A stretch of 64,000 nt of DNA from positions 6,941,501 to 7,005,500 of the forward strand of contig WPIO01000012.1 of the NCBI GenBank assembly GCA_009760855.2, given 5' to 3'. How positions within the stretch are numbered: position 1 is the stretch's first letter; every line of letters begins with the position of its first letter. Of the stretch, positions 24,879 to 37,429 are shown one piece after another. The position numbers and the translations under genes are program-made. The notes under the pieces are model-generated. The model was given only the letters and a program-made list of their open reading frames with translations. It did not search any database and had not been told where the DNA came from. This DNA is from Cristatella mucedo (taxonomy: Eukaryota; Bryozoa; Phylactolaemata; Cristatellidae).

Positions 24879-27617
24879 TTAAAGTTTGACGTCGCAATCG
24901 TATCCGGCGTAGCCTGCCGGGCACGTGCAGCTGTAGAACTCCTCCCTGTCCGCTGCATCGACTGGGTTGGCGTTGTCGCCTCGGTGGCACGTGCCGTTGT
25001 TCTTGCACGGGCTATTGTCGCATGTGACTGCAAACGGAGGTGAATCGTGAGAGGAACGAGCGGACCACTCACTACGCGTTCCCGGCTGGGCGGCCAGGGA
25101 CCGCCCGCACGCGAAATGGCTGGCCATAGCTGCGTTTCGTAGGCGGCCGCCGCCGCCGTCGCCACTTACAGGCGTCGCAGAATCTGCTGGCGGTGAACGG
25201 CGTCCGGCACTGGCATACGGGTCCTGTGCACTGGTTCCTGCAGATGCCGTTGTTCTTGCACGGCGTCGGTGCGCAGAAATTTTGCGGGGCGACGCCATTT
25301 GGGCAGGGGCCGTCGGTTGGTGGCGCTGGCGTCGTGCCTTTCAGCACGCTGAGTAACAAGCCGCCAGGCGAGAGCTTAGATTGAGGCCAGCGCTCCCGCG
25401 AGCAGGCGCAGCCCGAGCGCATGAAGCGTCGTCGTGGCGGCGACTGCGAGTAAGCGAGGGCTCCCGGCTCGGTGGCACGTGCTGGGGGCGGAAGCTACAC
25501 TAGCCTTGCCTGAAATGGTTTGGATGGGGCCGGTGCGACTGGCGTGTGCAAGAGACGACGCCGCGCGCAAACAGCGACTCGGCTAGTCAGCTACGGACTA
25601 TTTTGTTGATGCTGTCGGTGCCCGCAGCCGCTGTGAACCGGCGATGTTAACATCGTGCCGTCGTTTGGTCGCGTTTGCACGCGGCTTCGAAACGGCATGG
25701 CCCGGTCGCCTACGGAAGATCCGGAAAAGTGACTCGGCGCTATCGACGCTGAGACGGCTGTCGGTGCGCAGTGCGTCTAGCGCTCCCTCAACGCTAGTAG
25801 GTCTGGCAAGTTGACGACCTTAGCATGGGATCAGAGACCGTTTCCAGTTGACCTCGGTCGCTGCGCACTCGAATCTCCGGCAACAGACGCCGGCGTGCCG
25901 CCCGCTCACCAATTTCGAGAGCGACTCCGCCCCCCACCCCCACACGGAGTGGCGCGCGCGATACGGCTGAATGTGGTGGGGGCGAGCCGCGGGCACCGGA
26001 GCGACTGGGAATGGGACGTAAAAGGCGGCGGCGAGCAGTAATTAGCGGGAGCGGGGGGGGGGAGGGTCGTACCAGAGCGCCAGCAATCTCCGAAGCACCA
26101 GCACTCGCGCGCGCATTTTAGGGACCGCGAACTGAAAACGTCGGCTGCTCGTGAGCCCGCTTCTGGCGAGCGCTAGCGGGGAAGGTGCCGGGCCGGGGCT
26201 GGTGCCGGCGTACCGACGAGCCAATGCTACACCCGCCCTGCATCGATCTGTCGGTCGGTCGGTCGGCAGGGGAACCGAACGGCTCGGGCGGCATCGGCTG
26301 TGGCTCGCTGAGGCTGCTCGCGCGCAGACGAAATACTGTCGTACGGAAGCTGGTTCGCGAATGGCAAGCGCCACACGCTGGTCACGTGGCCAAGGCGAGC
26401 CGCGCGTCTGCGCCGTAAGATAAGCCGCTTAATGGAGCTTAGACGTTGCGTGAGACCAACGTTAGCTATCGGGCTCGCAGTTCGTGCGCACCGGAGGTCT
26501 TTAACTCGCTAACGGCTTCTCCCCGCACCTGTAATGACTCGGTACGATTTGAGCCTCAGCCGACGACGCACTTGTTTCGCTGAACTTTTTTAGCCGGTCA
26601 AAAAGCTTGGTTATTGCTTCTCCTGCAACGCGGAGGGGACGGGTGCCTGGAAAGAGATTTCGGTCACTTAAGATGCTATGTATAATATCTCTCCGCACTT
26701 TACCGTAGTTATTACTATTAAAACTGTTAGGGTATGGGGATCAGCTGACTAAAGCGCGTGCTCGCTGACAAGAGAGTCACTCCGAATGTTCATGACAGCG
26801 AGCTTTGACACCAACTCCGGCGGTGGGGAAGAGAGTTTGCAGCGAGATTTCACCACATCTACACTACCATTTACCTGCAGTCTGGCGATCCTTGGTACAA
26901 TAGCGGGCAGTCGCACCAGCACAGCTCGCCCAACGATCTCGGGCTGCCGCCATTCTTGCACCCGCCTCTAGCGAACTCTGGGGTGTAGCAGGATGGCACA
27001 TAAGTGGTGTTGGACTTTCGAGTGCAGTCATACAAACCCAAGATGGCGAAGCGGCCCATGCACGGGGCGTCGGCGCCCAGCTGTAAATAGGTCATCGTGG
27101 CGCCGCGAACGTCCGATTCTAGTTCAGTTCCGGCGCTAGCCATCTCTAGACACGGGCGCCCACGCTGTGCCGCCGCCGCCGCCACCTACCAAATAGTTCC
27201 TAGGAATGAACGTGCCCAACGGGCAGCGGCGAGCGAAGATGCCGCGGTACTGCACGCACTGGTGGTACCAGCAGAGGTTCTTGTCGTCGGCGAAGAACTG
27301 GATGTTCCTGTTGCCGAAGCAGTCGTCAACTACAAACCGCTCTGCGCGTTGCTCACGGGCGCTCCCTCCGCCTGCGTCGTCGCAGCCGCGCTGGCGGTCC
27401 GGTCACCGTGCCGCATGCTCGCGCGCGCCCGCCCGCCCGACGGCCCGCTCGCTCGCTCGCTCTTACCGCCGTAGCCGTTGATCGGCAGCGTCGGTCCGTT
27501 GTCCTTGGCGCTCGCGGCAGCGGCTAGGAACGTTATTGCTAAAAGACTGGCCTGCAACGAGGGTTGCTTCAACGTCAAGGAACTGCGTGCCTGACTTTCG
27601 AGAATGGCGGAGCGCAT
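24879..27617 (-). CDS. Secreted cysteine-rich/EGF-like protein, paralog 1 (274 aa, 5 exons)
   Basis: Exons in transcript order: 27467-27617, 27190-27329, 26875-27080, 25170-25348, 24879-25027 (TAA stop); junction phases 1, 0, 2, 1. Residues 1-37 form a signal peptide (basic/polar start, then [13 protein letters not shown]), so the protein is probably exported. Exon 2 is a four-cysteine module with DDCFG, FFADDKN, CWYHQC and FARRC that I do not recognise. Exon 3 (98-165) carries LGLYDCT, CKNGG and CWCDCP, ending GSPDC. Exon 4 has a Pro/Thr linker (TTPAPPTD) and an EGF-like domain (about 191-223, CKNNGIC). Exon 5 is a second EGF-like domain (228-270, [19 protein letters not shown]). The start was chosen because the next in-frame ATG upstream (about 27800) lies beyond a pure AG tract. 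An ATTAAA about 660 bases after the stop is a weak polyadenylation candidate. Function unknown. The exon 3 acceptor (TTTACAG) was chosen because it keeps phase and matches the paralog. Confidence 0.82.
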
Positions 27618-27678
27618 CGGCGGACGGCGGCGGCGTGAAATGCGACGGTCGCCACAGCGGTCTCGCAGTGACGTTCTG

Positions 27679-27778
<100 letters not shown>

Positions 27779-28269
27779 GAGGTCGCGAGCGCGCGTGCAT
27801 TCTAAGTGAGTTGCGAGTCGCTTGAGCGGCGAAGCGGGTCGCTTCCGTACCTGAGCGAGCATCGTGCCGGCCGGCTCGTGCGCGTGGCTTGACAAGCAGG
27901 ACGGGATGCTGCCACGTCTAGACCCTACTGGTTCGCTATAAACGCATGGGTCACCTCCGGTTTGGCATTAAAATCATTAAGTTCTTGCGACAAGTGATCG
28001 TTCACTACGCAGCACGCTGAGGATTAGTTTCGGCTCGACGCTAATCCCGCCATCTTTAACGATATTTTCTTAAGCGCAGCCTCCCAAAGATTAAGAACCG
28101 CGGGTGGAGACGAGCGTGACGTACTAGGAACGCGCATCCGGTCACATCGGCCGTTGCCTTTCGTCGGTGTCTCAAACGCTGTCTCTGTCCCCCTCCACCC
28201 TTCCCGATCGTCGTCTGCTCCGGTAGGGGCACAGCAAAGGGTGTCTTCGAGGTGATAAATTGCTGCGCT

Positions 28270-28640
28270 ACTGGCAGAGGCGTGGCTAAACCGAACTCGG
28301 GGCCTGAATTAGGCCGCCGCGCTCCGTCGCACTTTCGGAAAAAGGCCGTGGCGTGACGTCATGACGCCGACTGGTCTACCCGGCTCACATCCGGTCGCTC
28401 AGTGCGAGTGCGCAGTCGGTAACCACGATGAGCCGCTCGCTCTCGTGCTGCTATGTGGGCACTGCCAATCGCCAGCAATCGCCAGCAATCCCGGGGAAGT
28501 GGACTGCAAAAAGCGCTCACAGCTCGGCGGCTGAGTGTGACGTATGCGGCGGCGGGTCGGCAGCTCCGCCGAACATCGCTGGATGGTGTCCGCTCTTGAT
28601 TTTCGCCGCACATACGGCTCTGGGCGATTGAGAATGAAGA
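28270..28640. promoter_or_regulatory. GC-rich segment with a CRE-type site upstream of paralog 1
   Basis: CpG-rich sequence 0.65-1 kb upstream of the paralog 1 start codon, containing a perfect cAMP-response-element palindrome TGACGTCA at 28354-28361. Open frames here (about 28428-28631 plus, 28359-28613 minus) have no recognisable domain. It could be a promoter or CpG island, or the first exon of an unseen plus-strand gene. Inference from base composition and one motif. Confidence 0.3.
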
Positions 28641-28934
28641 TTAATGTGGATATATAGTGAGAATAATCATGAGGAAGAAAAGAGTGAGCAAATTAGATGT
28701 AAGCGAAAGACAACAGAGGTAGGGAGAGACGAGAAGAAGAGAAGAAATGAAAGGTAGGGAGAGATGGGAAGGTAGGAGTGGTACGGAGAGGTCAAGAGTC
28801 GATATCAGCTGGAGAGGAAGGGGAAATAAGGAGAAGGTGGGAGTAGTAGGGAAGGTAAGAATACGAAAGGAGGAATATTTTGAGGAGACGGTATGAGAGG
28901 TAGGTAGATGTAGGGATAAGAACGAAGTCTATAA

Positions 28935-29870
28935 TAATATAATAATAATAATAATAATGCACTTGATAAAGCACCCTCAGAGAACTCAATCTTTTTCTAG
29001 GCGCTTTACATTTGCTGCAAAGGCAAACGCGATTGAATGGTGAGTAATATCATGGTTGATAAACAACATGAATAACATGGTTAGGGGTGACATGCACAGG
29101 GTCAGCTTGCAAGTGTGGTTAGTGGGAACATGCACAGTGTCAGTGCGCCTTATCACATCAAGGACGAATCACAGGAATCCACTAAATGCTATCCTAAATA
29201 GGTGTGTTGATAAGTTCTTTTTAAATGCGGTCAAGTCAGGGGGTGTTCTGACGCAAGTCGGGAGGGAGTTCCAGGCTTTGGGAGCATACGAACTAAATGC
29301 ACGGTCTCCAAAGGATTTGAGGTTTGTACGAGGTATTGGTAAACTGTTGGATTCCGAAAAGCGGGTGGCACGATGCTTGGCCTGGGCGGAGTAGGTCTGA
29401 GAGATAGGCTAAAGCCAAAGAATAAAGTGGCCTAAAAGTGAGCGACAAAACCTTGAAGTCAATCCGTTGCTTGACTGGTAGCCAGTGCAGGTCGGCGAGA
29501 AGTGGTGTGATGTGGCGTCTGCGACGCTCACGACAGACAAGCCTAGTTGCAGAGTTTTGCACCAGTTGCAATCGCTTGATCGCACATGCTGGTAGGCCAG
29601 TAAGCAATGAGTTGCAGAAGTCGAGACGGGATGTCACGAATGCATGGACCAACTTGGACGTGGTATCCTTATCTAAACAAGCCCGAATTTTAGCAATGTG
29701 ATGTTGCTGAAAGTACTAAGACTTGATTGTGGAGCTGATGTGGTCGTCTAACGAGAGGTCACTTTGGAGCATGACACCTAGATTTTGTGCACATTCAACA
29801 AGAGATATGCTGGCAGAGCCAATTTTGAGCGTCAGCCTTTCCAATTTCTGAATCACACTGTCTAAAGGTA
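28935..29870 (-). mobile_element. LINE-A copy, 3' 0.94 kb
   Basis: Minus strand: TAA tail at 28935-28957, terminus, 3' UTR, and ORF end 29293-29652 (AFVTSRLDFCNSLLTGLP, CAIKRLQLVQNSATRLVCR, PLLADLHWLPVKQRIDFKVL). Further upstream is GSASIS-type sequence at about 29830. 5'-truncated at about 29870. Confidence 0.87.
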
Positions 29871-29879
29871 TACCCGTAT

Positions 29880-30335
29880 ATGACATTGCATGACATAACT
29901 TTACATTATATACGGGTACTCGTACGTATACAGTAGATTGAGATATATATTGGGCAACATAGTGAGAAATAACTTTAGCAAAAATTAGCGGGAATGAACT
30001 TCAGCTCAGCTCTGCGGTATTTGAGATCTTCAGGCTTGCCAAGAAAGCAGCCCGCCACCTAATACTAAGCCATAGAGGTAACCATCGAAATTTGAGCCAG
30101 ACAAGAGAAACTGCAAAAGACACTGATTTCAGCTGCAATTACAGCTCATACGCAAACGCAAAGAAAGTAGGGACTCTTTTTGCAACAGAAGCAATCTATG
30201 TGCAATCTTAGAAAATGAAATTCACACCAACAATAGTGTCGCAATGACATCTTTTCTCCTGCTGCCGACACTGCAACATCCTTATCGTTACTTAAATGGA
30301 TGTTACTTCATCAAATGTCCTTCCGGCTCACCTCA
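29880..30335. other. Unassigned sequence
   Basis: No gene or known repeat seen. Confidence 0.4.
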
Positions 30336-30339
30336 CATA

Positions 30340-30850
30340 CTCTTTTTTTTATCCGATATTAGTTCTGCTCTGTCAGTTTTAGGTTCATTCATTCTTTGGC
30401 TCCAGCCTAGCAATCAAACTATTCCCTTATCAGGCTAGGCATCATACCATCTGATTTTCTGAATCGAATCGTTTAGCTACACCTCGTAAGAACCTCAAAC
30501 CCTTTCGAGACTGTGCCTTTAATTCATATGCTCTTAAAGCCTGGCACTCACTTCCAGTACCGGTATCACGACATCCCCTGACTTTAAGACATTTAAAACA
30601 TGCTAAAAACGCATCTACTTATCATGGACAGCATTTAGAGGTCCGTGGAATTTGTCTTTCGTATGCTTATGCGTAATGACACTGGGCATGCAGCCACTCA
30701 CCACATTTACGTGTATATACTAGGCATGTCATTCTAACCATGTTTTGCTTGATATACCGCTTGATTTTGCTTTTTTCATAGCACATGTAAATGCGTATAG
30801 AGAGGTTAAGTTTTCTTATGGGGGTATGTAGCTGTATTATTACTGTTGTT
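30340..30850 (+). mobile_element. Degenerate LINE-A remnant
   Basis: Plus strand, many substitutions: TTTAGGTTCATTCATTCTTT, CTAGGCATCATACCATCTG, a GCCTGGCACTCACTTCC (AWHSLP) stretch, and 3' UTR motifs with CATGTCATTCTAACCATG. Decayed terminus near 30848. Confidence 0.65.
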
Positions 30851-30854
30851 ATTT

Positions 30855-31400
30855 TGTGGCGTCCACGATTATAATACCGAGTAATCTATGAGTGAGCTTT
30901 AGACATATAAGCATTTCAATGATAATTACTGCGTATTTTGCCCACATTTGTTCACTTTTAAGCAAATTTACCATAAAAATAGCCCTACGCACCTGTAGAA
31001 TCTGTAGTTTGCTAATAGGGCTACGAAAATTTGCCTTCTCCGATTAATTGTGTCACTAAATTTATGCCTTCTATTAATGGTAATGGTTCATTTTAAAATG
31101 CAATGTTGGGCTATAAAATCCATATAGTATCGTTGTACTATGCCAGAGATCTTTTGGTGCAAACTAATGCCATATACTAAGCCGGAAGCTTTCATGAAGT
31201 TTATTAAAATCTGCCTGCCCGATCACCACTTTGAGGCCGTGAAAGTACGAAAGTGGCACTTACAATAAGTTGAAAACAGCTTGATCTGCTCTTGCTCTTT
31301 GCCGCCTTCACTTGCGGCTGTTCTAGTGTCTTTCTGTTAGCGTAAGCTTAGAGACAGTTTAGCTTGGCAGTTAATAATTAATAATATTAATAGAAATAAT
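30855..31400. other. Unassigned AT-rich sequence
   Basis: No gene seen. Confidence 0.4.
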
Positions 31401-31404
31401 ACAT

Positions 31405-32313
31405 CCTGACGCTCAAAATTGGCTCTGCCAGCATATCTCCTATTGAATCAGCTCGAAATCTAGGTGTCATGTTCTAAAGCGACCTCACGTTAGACGACCA
31501 TATCAGCTCCACAGTCAAATCCTCCTATCTTCAGCTTCATAACATTGCTAAAATTCAGGCTTGTTTAGAAAAGGATACCACGTCCAAGTTGGTCCATGCA
31601 TTCGTGACATCCCGTCTCGACTTCTGCAACTCTCTGCTTACTGGCCTACCGGCATGTGCGATCAGGTGATTGCAGCTGGTGCAAAACTCTGCAGCTCGGC
31701 TTGTCTGTCGTAAGCGGCATGGTTGCCACATCACACCACTTCTAGCTGACCTGCACTGCCTACCAGTCAAGCAACGATTGACTTCAAGGATTTGTCGCTC
31801 ACTTTTAGGTCTCTTCATTCCTTGGCTCCAGCCTATCTCTCAGGTCTACTCCCCCACCAGGCCACGCATCCTACCACTCGCTTTTCGGAATCTAACCTTC
31901 TACAAGTACCTCGCACAAACCTCAAATCCTTTGGAGACCGTGCATTTAGTTCGTATGCTACCAAAGCATGGAGCTCCCTCCCGACTTGCATCAGAACATC
32001 CAATGACTTGACATTTAAACAGAACTTAAAAACACACATATTTAGGACAGCACTTAGTGGGTCCCTGTGATTCATCCTTCACGTGCTTATGCGTGCTGAC
32101 ACTGTGCATGCTGCCACTAACCATATTTGCATGCTGACCCTGTGCATGCCACCCCTAACCATGTTATTCATGTTGTTTGTTTATCAAGCATGATATTACT
32201 CACCATTCAATTGCATTTCCCTTTACAGCAAATGTAAAGCGCCTAGAGAGAGAGATTGAGTTTTCTAAGGGCACTTTATCAAGTGCATTATTATTATTAT
32301 TATTATTATTATA
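31405..32313 (+). mobile_element. LINE-A copy with ATT tail
   Basis: Begins CTGACGCTCAAAATTGG (5'-truncated). It encodes the RT C-terminal region across two frames: PLLADLHCLPVKQ, LTFRSLHSLAPAYLSGLLPH and TKAWSSLPTCIRTS. 3' UTR and terminus intact, with an ATT tail to 32313. It abuts an inverted LINE-A copy tail to tail. Confidence 0.87.
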
Positions 32314-33260
32314 GCGCCCTCGGAAAACTTGATCTTTCTAGGCCCTTTACATATGCTGTGAAGAAATCACGTTCAAACTATTTGGTGATATCATGTACAG
32401 TGTCAACATGTGTGCTATGATTAGAGGGAGCATGCAGTGTCAGCATGTAAATATACTTAACTGTAGCATGCACAGTGTCAGAACGTATAAGCAGAGAAAT
32501 ATAAAAAAGACCAATCACGAGGACCCACCAAATGCTATGATAAATAAGTGCGTGCCTAGTTTCTTTCTAAATGTCAGCAAGTCATGGGATCTCGTAACCT
32601 TAGTCGGGAGTGAGCTCCAGACTTTGTGAATAAACGAACTGAAGGCACAGTCTCCGAAGGATTTGAGGTTGGTTTGAGGTACAGCTTAGCGAAATGAGTC
32701 GGAAAATTGGGTCGTCATATGCCTGACCTGATTGGGAAGTATTTCGGATAATTGGGCTGAAAAAAGAGAAGAGAGGAACGTAAAAGTGAATTAAAGAACC
32801 TTGAAATCGATACGCTAGCTTCATTCGGAGCCAGCGCCGGTCAGGGAGAGGTGGTGTGCTATGCTTACTGTTACTCTCATGACAGGCAAGCCGATCTGCA
32901 GAGTTGTGCGTCAAAGATTACCGACAGATTGCATTGGCCGGTAGACCAGCAAGAAACGAGTTACAGAAATCGAAACGGGATGTCACAAATGCATGGACCA
33001 ATTATTGTGTAGTATCTCTGTCTAAGCAGGCCAAGATCTTAGTATTTTTACGTAGCTGAAAGTAGTAGGCAGATTTGTTGAGCTGACAGGGTCATCTCGT
33101 ACAAGGTCACTTTGAAACAGGACCCCTAGACTTCGCGCTCGCAGAGTCAACAGGAGATAAGCTCGAAAAGCCGATTTTGAGCGTTAAGCTTGCCGACTTC
33201 GGAGTCATATTTTATTTGCCCATAACGAGTAAAATGTTTTTATTGTTATTCAATTTGAGA
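32314..33260 (-). mobile_element. LINE-A copy, inverted, older
   Basis: Starts AGCGCCCTCGG (3' terminus lacking its own tail) and runs minus-strand through 3' UTR, then decayed ORF (32600-32914: PLPDRRWL-like) to an SRFD-like region near 32960 and an AGCTCGAAAAGCCGATTTTG stretch near 33170. More diverged than its neighbour. Confidence 0.75.
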
Positions 33261-33264
33261 AAGT

Positions 33265-35770
33265 TTGATTCCATTCACGTGCAGATACCGGAAACATATG
33301 CAGAAGGGAATTTTGAGAGATTTTGACGTGCTTTAGGGCTGAGAGGAATCACAGTACACGTACGTCTGTACGTCATCTACATAGAAGTGAATACCAAGAT
33401 TTCGCTTGGCAATCACCTTCCCAAAAATGAGAATCTACACTGGCAAATATTATCAATTTTAAGTGGTTGCCACTATGAGGTAATGTGCTAAAAGAGAGCA
33501 ACGATATGCCCTCTATAAATCCTCTAGATTATGTCCTTGATATTTAACTTCAATTCATAATGGGACGATACGTTATTAAACGCGTCGCGATATCACCCAA
33601 CGGTATCTCAATAGTTATTCATATTTCTGTTCGTTGTCTTTAACCGCATGGGAACATTACGATTTTTACTCTTAAAGCTCCAATCAGGATTACGACCCAG
33701 CTTATCAAGTTTTAGTTTCAGTATGAAGTGATAGCGGCACAGGCATTCACTCTGTAAAATTGAGTGCTTGCGTAAACCCTTTACTATGTGTGAAAACCTC
33801 ACTAGTATTTTGAGTTACGTAGCTCAAACACATGTGTTCAGAGTATTCGCCTGAAATTTAAAGTAAGATCGTATTTTGTGGAAAAGAGCCATGGAGCTTT
33901 ACTGAGAAAAATAGCCATCTATGTAGAACCTGTAATCATCGATTGATAACTAAGTTTATGGAGATGCCGAGTGGAAAATGCGTGCACATTACAAGAGGTA
34001 AAATGAAGAGTTTGGTCTTATTTTTTATCCTAGAAAAATTAATGAGATGCATTCAAAACTTTGGAATCAATAAAAATTCACTATAGCTCCATTTCAGGTG
34101 TTGAATTTCTCTCAAAGGTTGGATATACAGGTCCTTATTTTTCGTCTGGTGTAAAGTAAGCACTTCCGTTTAATTTAAATCTTCCTACGAGATGTGTGAG
34201 CATAATTTATCGGTCAGCAAGAGTAGCTAGTGCTAATGTACTTTCAATTGTAACTTTTGCTGATAGCGACAACGTAAGGGCCAGAAATACAAGTATTAAA
34301 GCTTCCTTACAGCACCGTTTACCAATTGCTTTTAACTATTATAAACTTTTTATTTATGTGAGTAATATGGTTTAATGAACATGGATAACTTTACAAATTG
34401 CTTGCAAAAATCAGACAAGTCTTCTTTTTCCAGAATTGTTAATATAAAATTGAATTCGTTAATTAAATAAAATCCTAGCAGATGAGAAATACGAGAAATT
34501 TGCTAAAGAAGTGAACCCAGAGAGCACCCAATATTCTGCCATCCACTAATAGAGATAACGTGTACTGCATGTGTGATCAGAAGCACCACGTTCGTCATGA
34601 TTACTTGCTGCTATTTACCGAGACGACGCGAGAATCTTAGCGAGAGGGAACCCGGTAGTCCTATCCAGAACAGAAACGGATTAAGCTTATAAACTAGTAG
34701 TGACAAAAATTTCTGTTACCCTCAAGAGTTGATTGGGACGCCTTCCGACTTCGGCTTCGTCTTAGTGGGTAAAAGCTGAGCGTGGCGAACAGTAAATGCG
34801 CGAGCCAAACTTTGGCTAGTCGCGTATTACATTTGTCTGTACTCAACGTAAAATGCCTTTTACTGGTGAAGAATGCCTGTGATGTCTGCCAAATTTCTGT
34901 AGAGAGATTCGAGATGTGCCCACTTATCAGGCTTTTGACAACCACTAAGTAAATTGTGTCATTTCAAACTATCATGTTCACTTCTTTATCCTTTTATTGT
35001 CTTGTCGGCATGCGTAAAAAATGTTTGTGACGGCTGCTTCGCCTTCAGAGGCAAACCCGGGCAAGGGTGGCAGGCGGCAGCTGGCTGTTCGGGGAAAGTC
35101 TTGGACCAGCATCTTGGTGCGTCTTTCTTGCAAAACAGAATGCCCATAAACCGCTATCTTTAAACTGCTTAACTGTCATCAGTGGGCCATAAGCAATCCC
35201 AGGACTAAATAGTCCCAGCCGACCCCTAATAAATCTATAGTACAAATACTTACAATAAAAATAATTGGCAAGATCGGCATGCTAATTTGATTTAGTTCGT
35301 AATTTAGTTCGTATCTCGCCGATTTCCCATCCCCGTGGCACATGTATCTCCGCCAAAAACCGGGAACTTCTGAAATTCATATGCGAGTAATGCATCGGCG
35401 AGCTAGTTTACATAGACGTACCGTCCAGTAGAGGCGCAGACCTGAAAACTGGTTTGTATCGTAATATTGTAATCGAAAAATCCTGAACGCATAAGCGTAT
35501 ACGGCGAAATGTTTTGCGTGCAGGAGTAATTGGTGCAATAAGCTTGATAATTTTTTTAAAGTTTAAGTCCTTAGGATGGTGACTATTGCTAATCCCTCAG
35601 GTATCTGAAAGTGATGGCCCTATACCCACGGTCTTTTTTTCAGCGCTTGCCTGTTACTCAAGATTTCCGAAGACTACATATTAGTGAAAACACGGTATGC
35701 TTGGTTGAAGCAGCTGGCTTTTGCATTCCAGCCTTCTGCTTATCTAACCTGTGATAATTCTAATAAAATT
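33265..35770. other. AT-rich gene-poor stretch
   Basis: About 2.5 kb with no open frame carrying a recognisable domain, no tandem repeat and no LINE/SINE match seen by eye. Confidence 0.45.
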
Positions 35771-35776
35771 AGCTTC

Positions 35777-36122
35777 TAATTATAATAATAATACATTTGA
35801 TAAAGCGCCCTCGGAGAACTCTATCTCTTTCTAGGCGCTTTACATTTGCTGCAAAAGAAACACGATCGAATGGTGAGTGGTATTGTGCTTGATAAACACT
35901 ATGAATAAAATGATTAGGGGTGACCTGCACAGAATTCAAGACTGGTCAGTGGCAGCATGCAACAGTGCCAGAATACATAAGCACATAAAGGACGAATCAC
36001 GGGGTCCCACTTAATGCTGTCATAAATATGTGCTTTTTAAGTTTTTTTAGGTGCGGTCAAGTCATGGGATGTCGTGACGGAAGTCGGGAGTGAATTCCAG
36101 GCTTTGGGAACGTACGAACTAA
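35777..36122 (-). mobile_element. LINE-A 3' end fragment
   Basis: Tail AATTATAATAATAATAC, terminus AAAGCGCCCTCGGAGAAC, 3' UTR, first part of the ORF end (TTTGGGAACGTACGAACTAA). Truncated at about 36122. Confidence 0.82.
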
Positions 36123-36164
36123 GCTTGGCCCGGTAGCTATTGGCCAATAATCTCAATGAAATAT

Positions 36165-36860
36165 TTGGACCATAATAAGAATAACAACAACTTTGATATA
36201 TGCCCTCAGAGAATTCAGTCGCTTTCTAGGCGCTTTACATTTGTTGCAAAGGAAAACCGATCGAACGGTCAATGGTGGCAAGCTCAATAGAAAAAATAAG
36301 AACAACGTGATTAGGGGTGACATGCACAGGGTAAACATGCAAGTATGGTTAGTGGCAGCATACACAGTGTCAGCACGCTTAGGCACATAAAAGACGAATC
36401 ACGGGGACTCACCAAATCCTGCAATAAATAGATGCGTTTTTATTTTTATTAATGTGTTCAAGTCAGGAGATTTCGTAACGCAAGTCGGGAGTGATTTCTA
36501 GGCTTTGGGAGCCAACAAACTAAAGGCACGGCCGCCAAACGATTTGACGCTTGTACGAGGTAGAGGTAAACAATTAGATTCCGAAAAGCGGGTGGTACGA
36601 GGCTTAGCCTGGTGGGAGAGTAAATCTGATAGATAGACTGGAACCAAAGAATGAATAGACCTAAAAGTGAGTGACAAACCTTGAAGTCGGTGCGTTGCTT
36701 GACTTGGAGTCAGTGCAGTTCGGTGGGAAGTGGTGTGTGTAGCAACTGTACCACATACGACAGACAGGCCAAGCTGCTGAGTTTTGCACCAGCTGTAAGA
36801 GCCTGATTGAACACAAAGGCCAGTAGAACAGGAAGCAGAGTTACAGAGCACTCGGAAGCT
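36165..36860 (-). mobile_element. LINE-A copy, 3' 0.7 kb
   Basis: Second LINE-A in the same orientation directly after the previous one. It has a short degenerate tail (CATAATAAGAATAACAACAA), 3' UTR and the ORF end with YLSDLLSHQAKPRTTRF, LTFRSIHSLVPV. Truncated near 36860, followed by GA-rich DNA. Confidence 0.82.
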
Positions 36861-36939
36861 GATAAACTGATACCTAATATATAGGTAATATATAGGCGTG
36901 TGATAGAAACACTGACGTGCGAGACGATGACGATGAGAG

Positions 36940-37360
36940 GACAGAAGATGAGGCAGCGAGTACAGAGAGGAAGAGATAATACAGAGAGGAAGACCGAATG
37001 AAGGAGAGAAAGAAGAACGAAGAAAAATAGAAAAAATGCGACAGAAAAAAAACGAGAGAAATATAGATAAAAATGAAAGGGAGAGAGAGCGAACTAGAGA
37101 GAAAGAATGTAGTAAAAACACTGATAGCTATAGAGAAATTGAGAAATGAAACTGGGCGACAGAAATAGAGATAAGTACAAAAAAGGGTCAAATAGAAAGT
37201 GGTGGATAGCAAGAGATTGGAGAAAGAGAGGGAGAGTAAAAGGTATAGAAAGACAGTGCGAAATAGATTGAGAAAATGAGACGGGGAGAGAGTGAGAGAG
37301 AGTGAGAATTAGAGACAATGACAGGGAGATAGCGTGGGAGAGAGAAAGAGATATCTTATT
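36940..37360. repeat. GA-rich low-complexity region
   Basis: Imperfect purine-rich sequence (GAGAGA and AGAAAGAG with scattered C/T). Apparent Ser/Leu/Phe-rich frames on the minus strand are a composition artefact. Confidence 0.7.
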
Positions 37361-37429
37361 ATAAATCAAGATACCAAAAAATACAAAGCGAGGCAGATCA
37401 ATAAAGCGTGAGAAAATGGGCAAAAAAAA

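Noticed and set aside
36498-37423. Minus-strand Ser/Leu/Phe-rich frames of 109-207 residues
   Set aside because: Composition artefact of a GA-rich tract; only the 36498-36860 end has meaning, as part of a LINE-A ORF.
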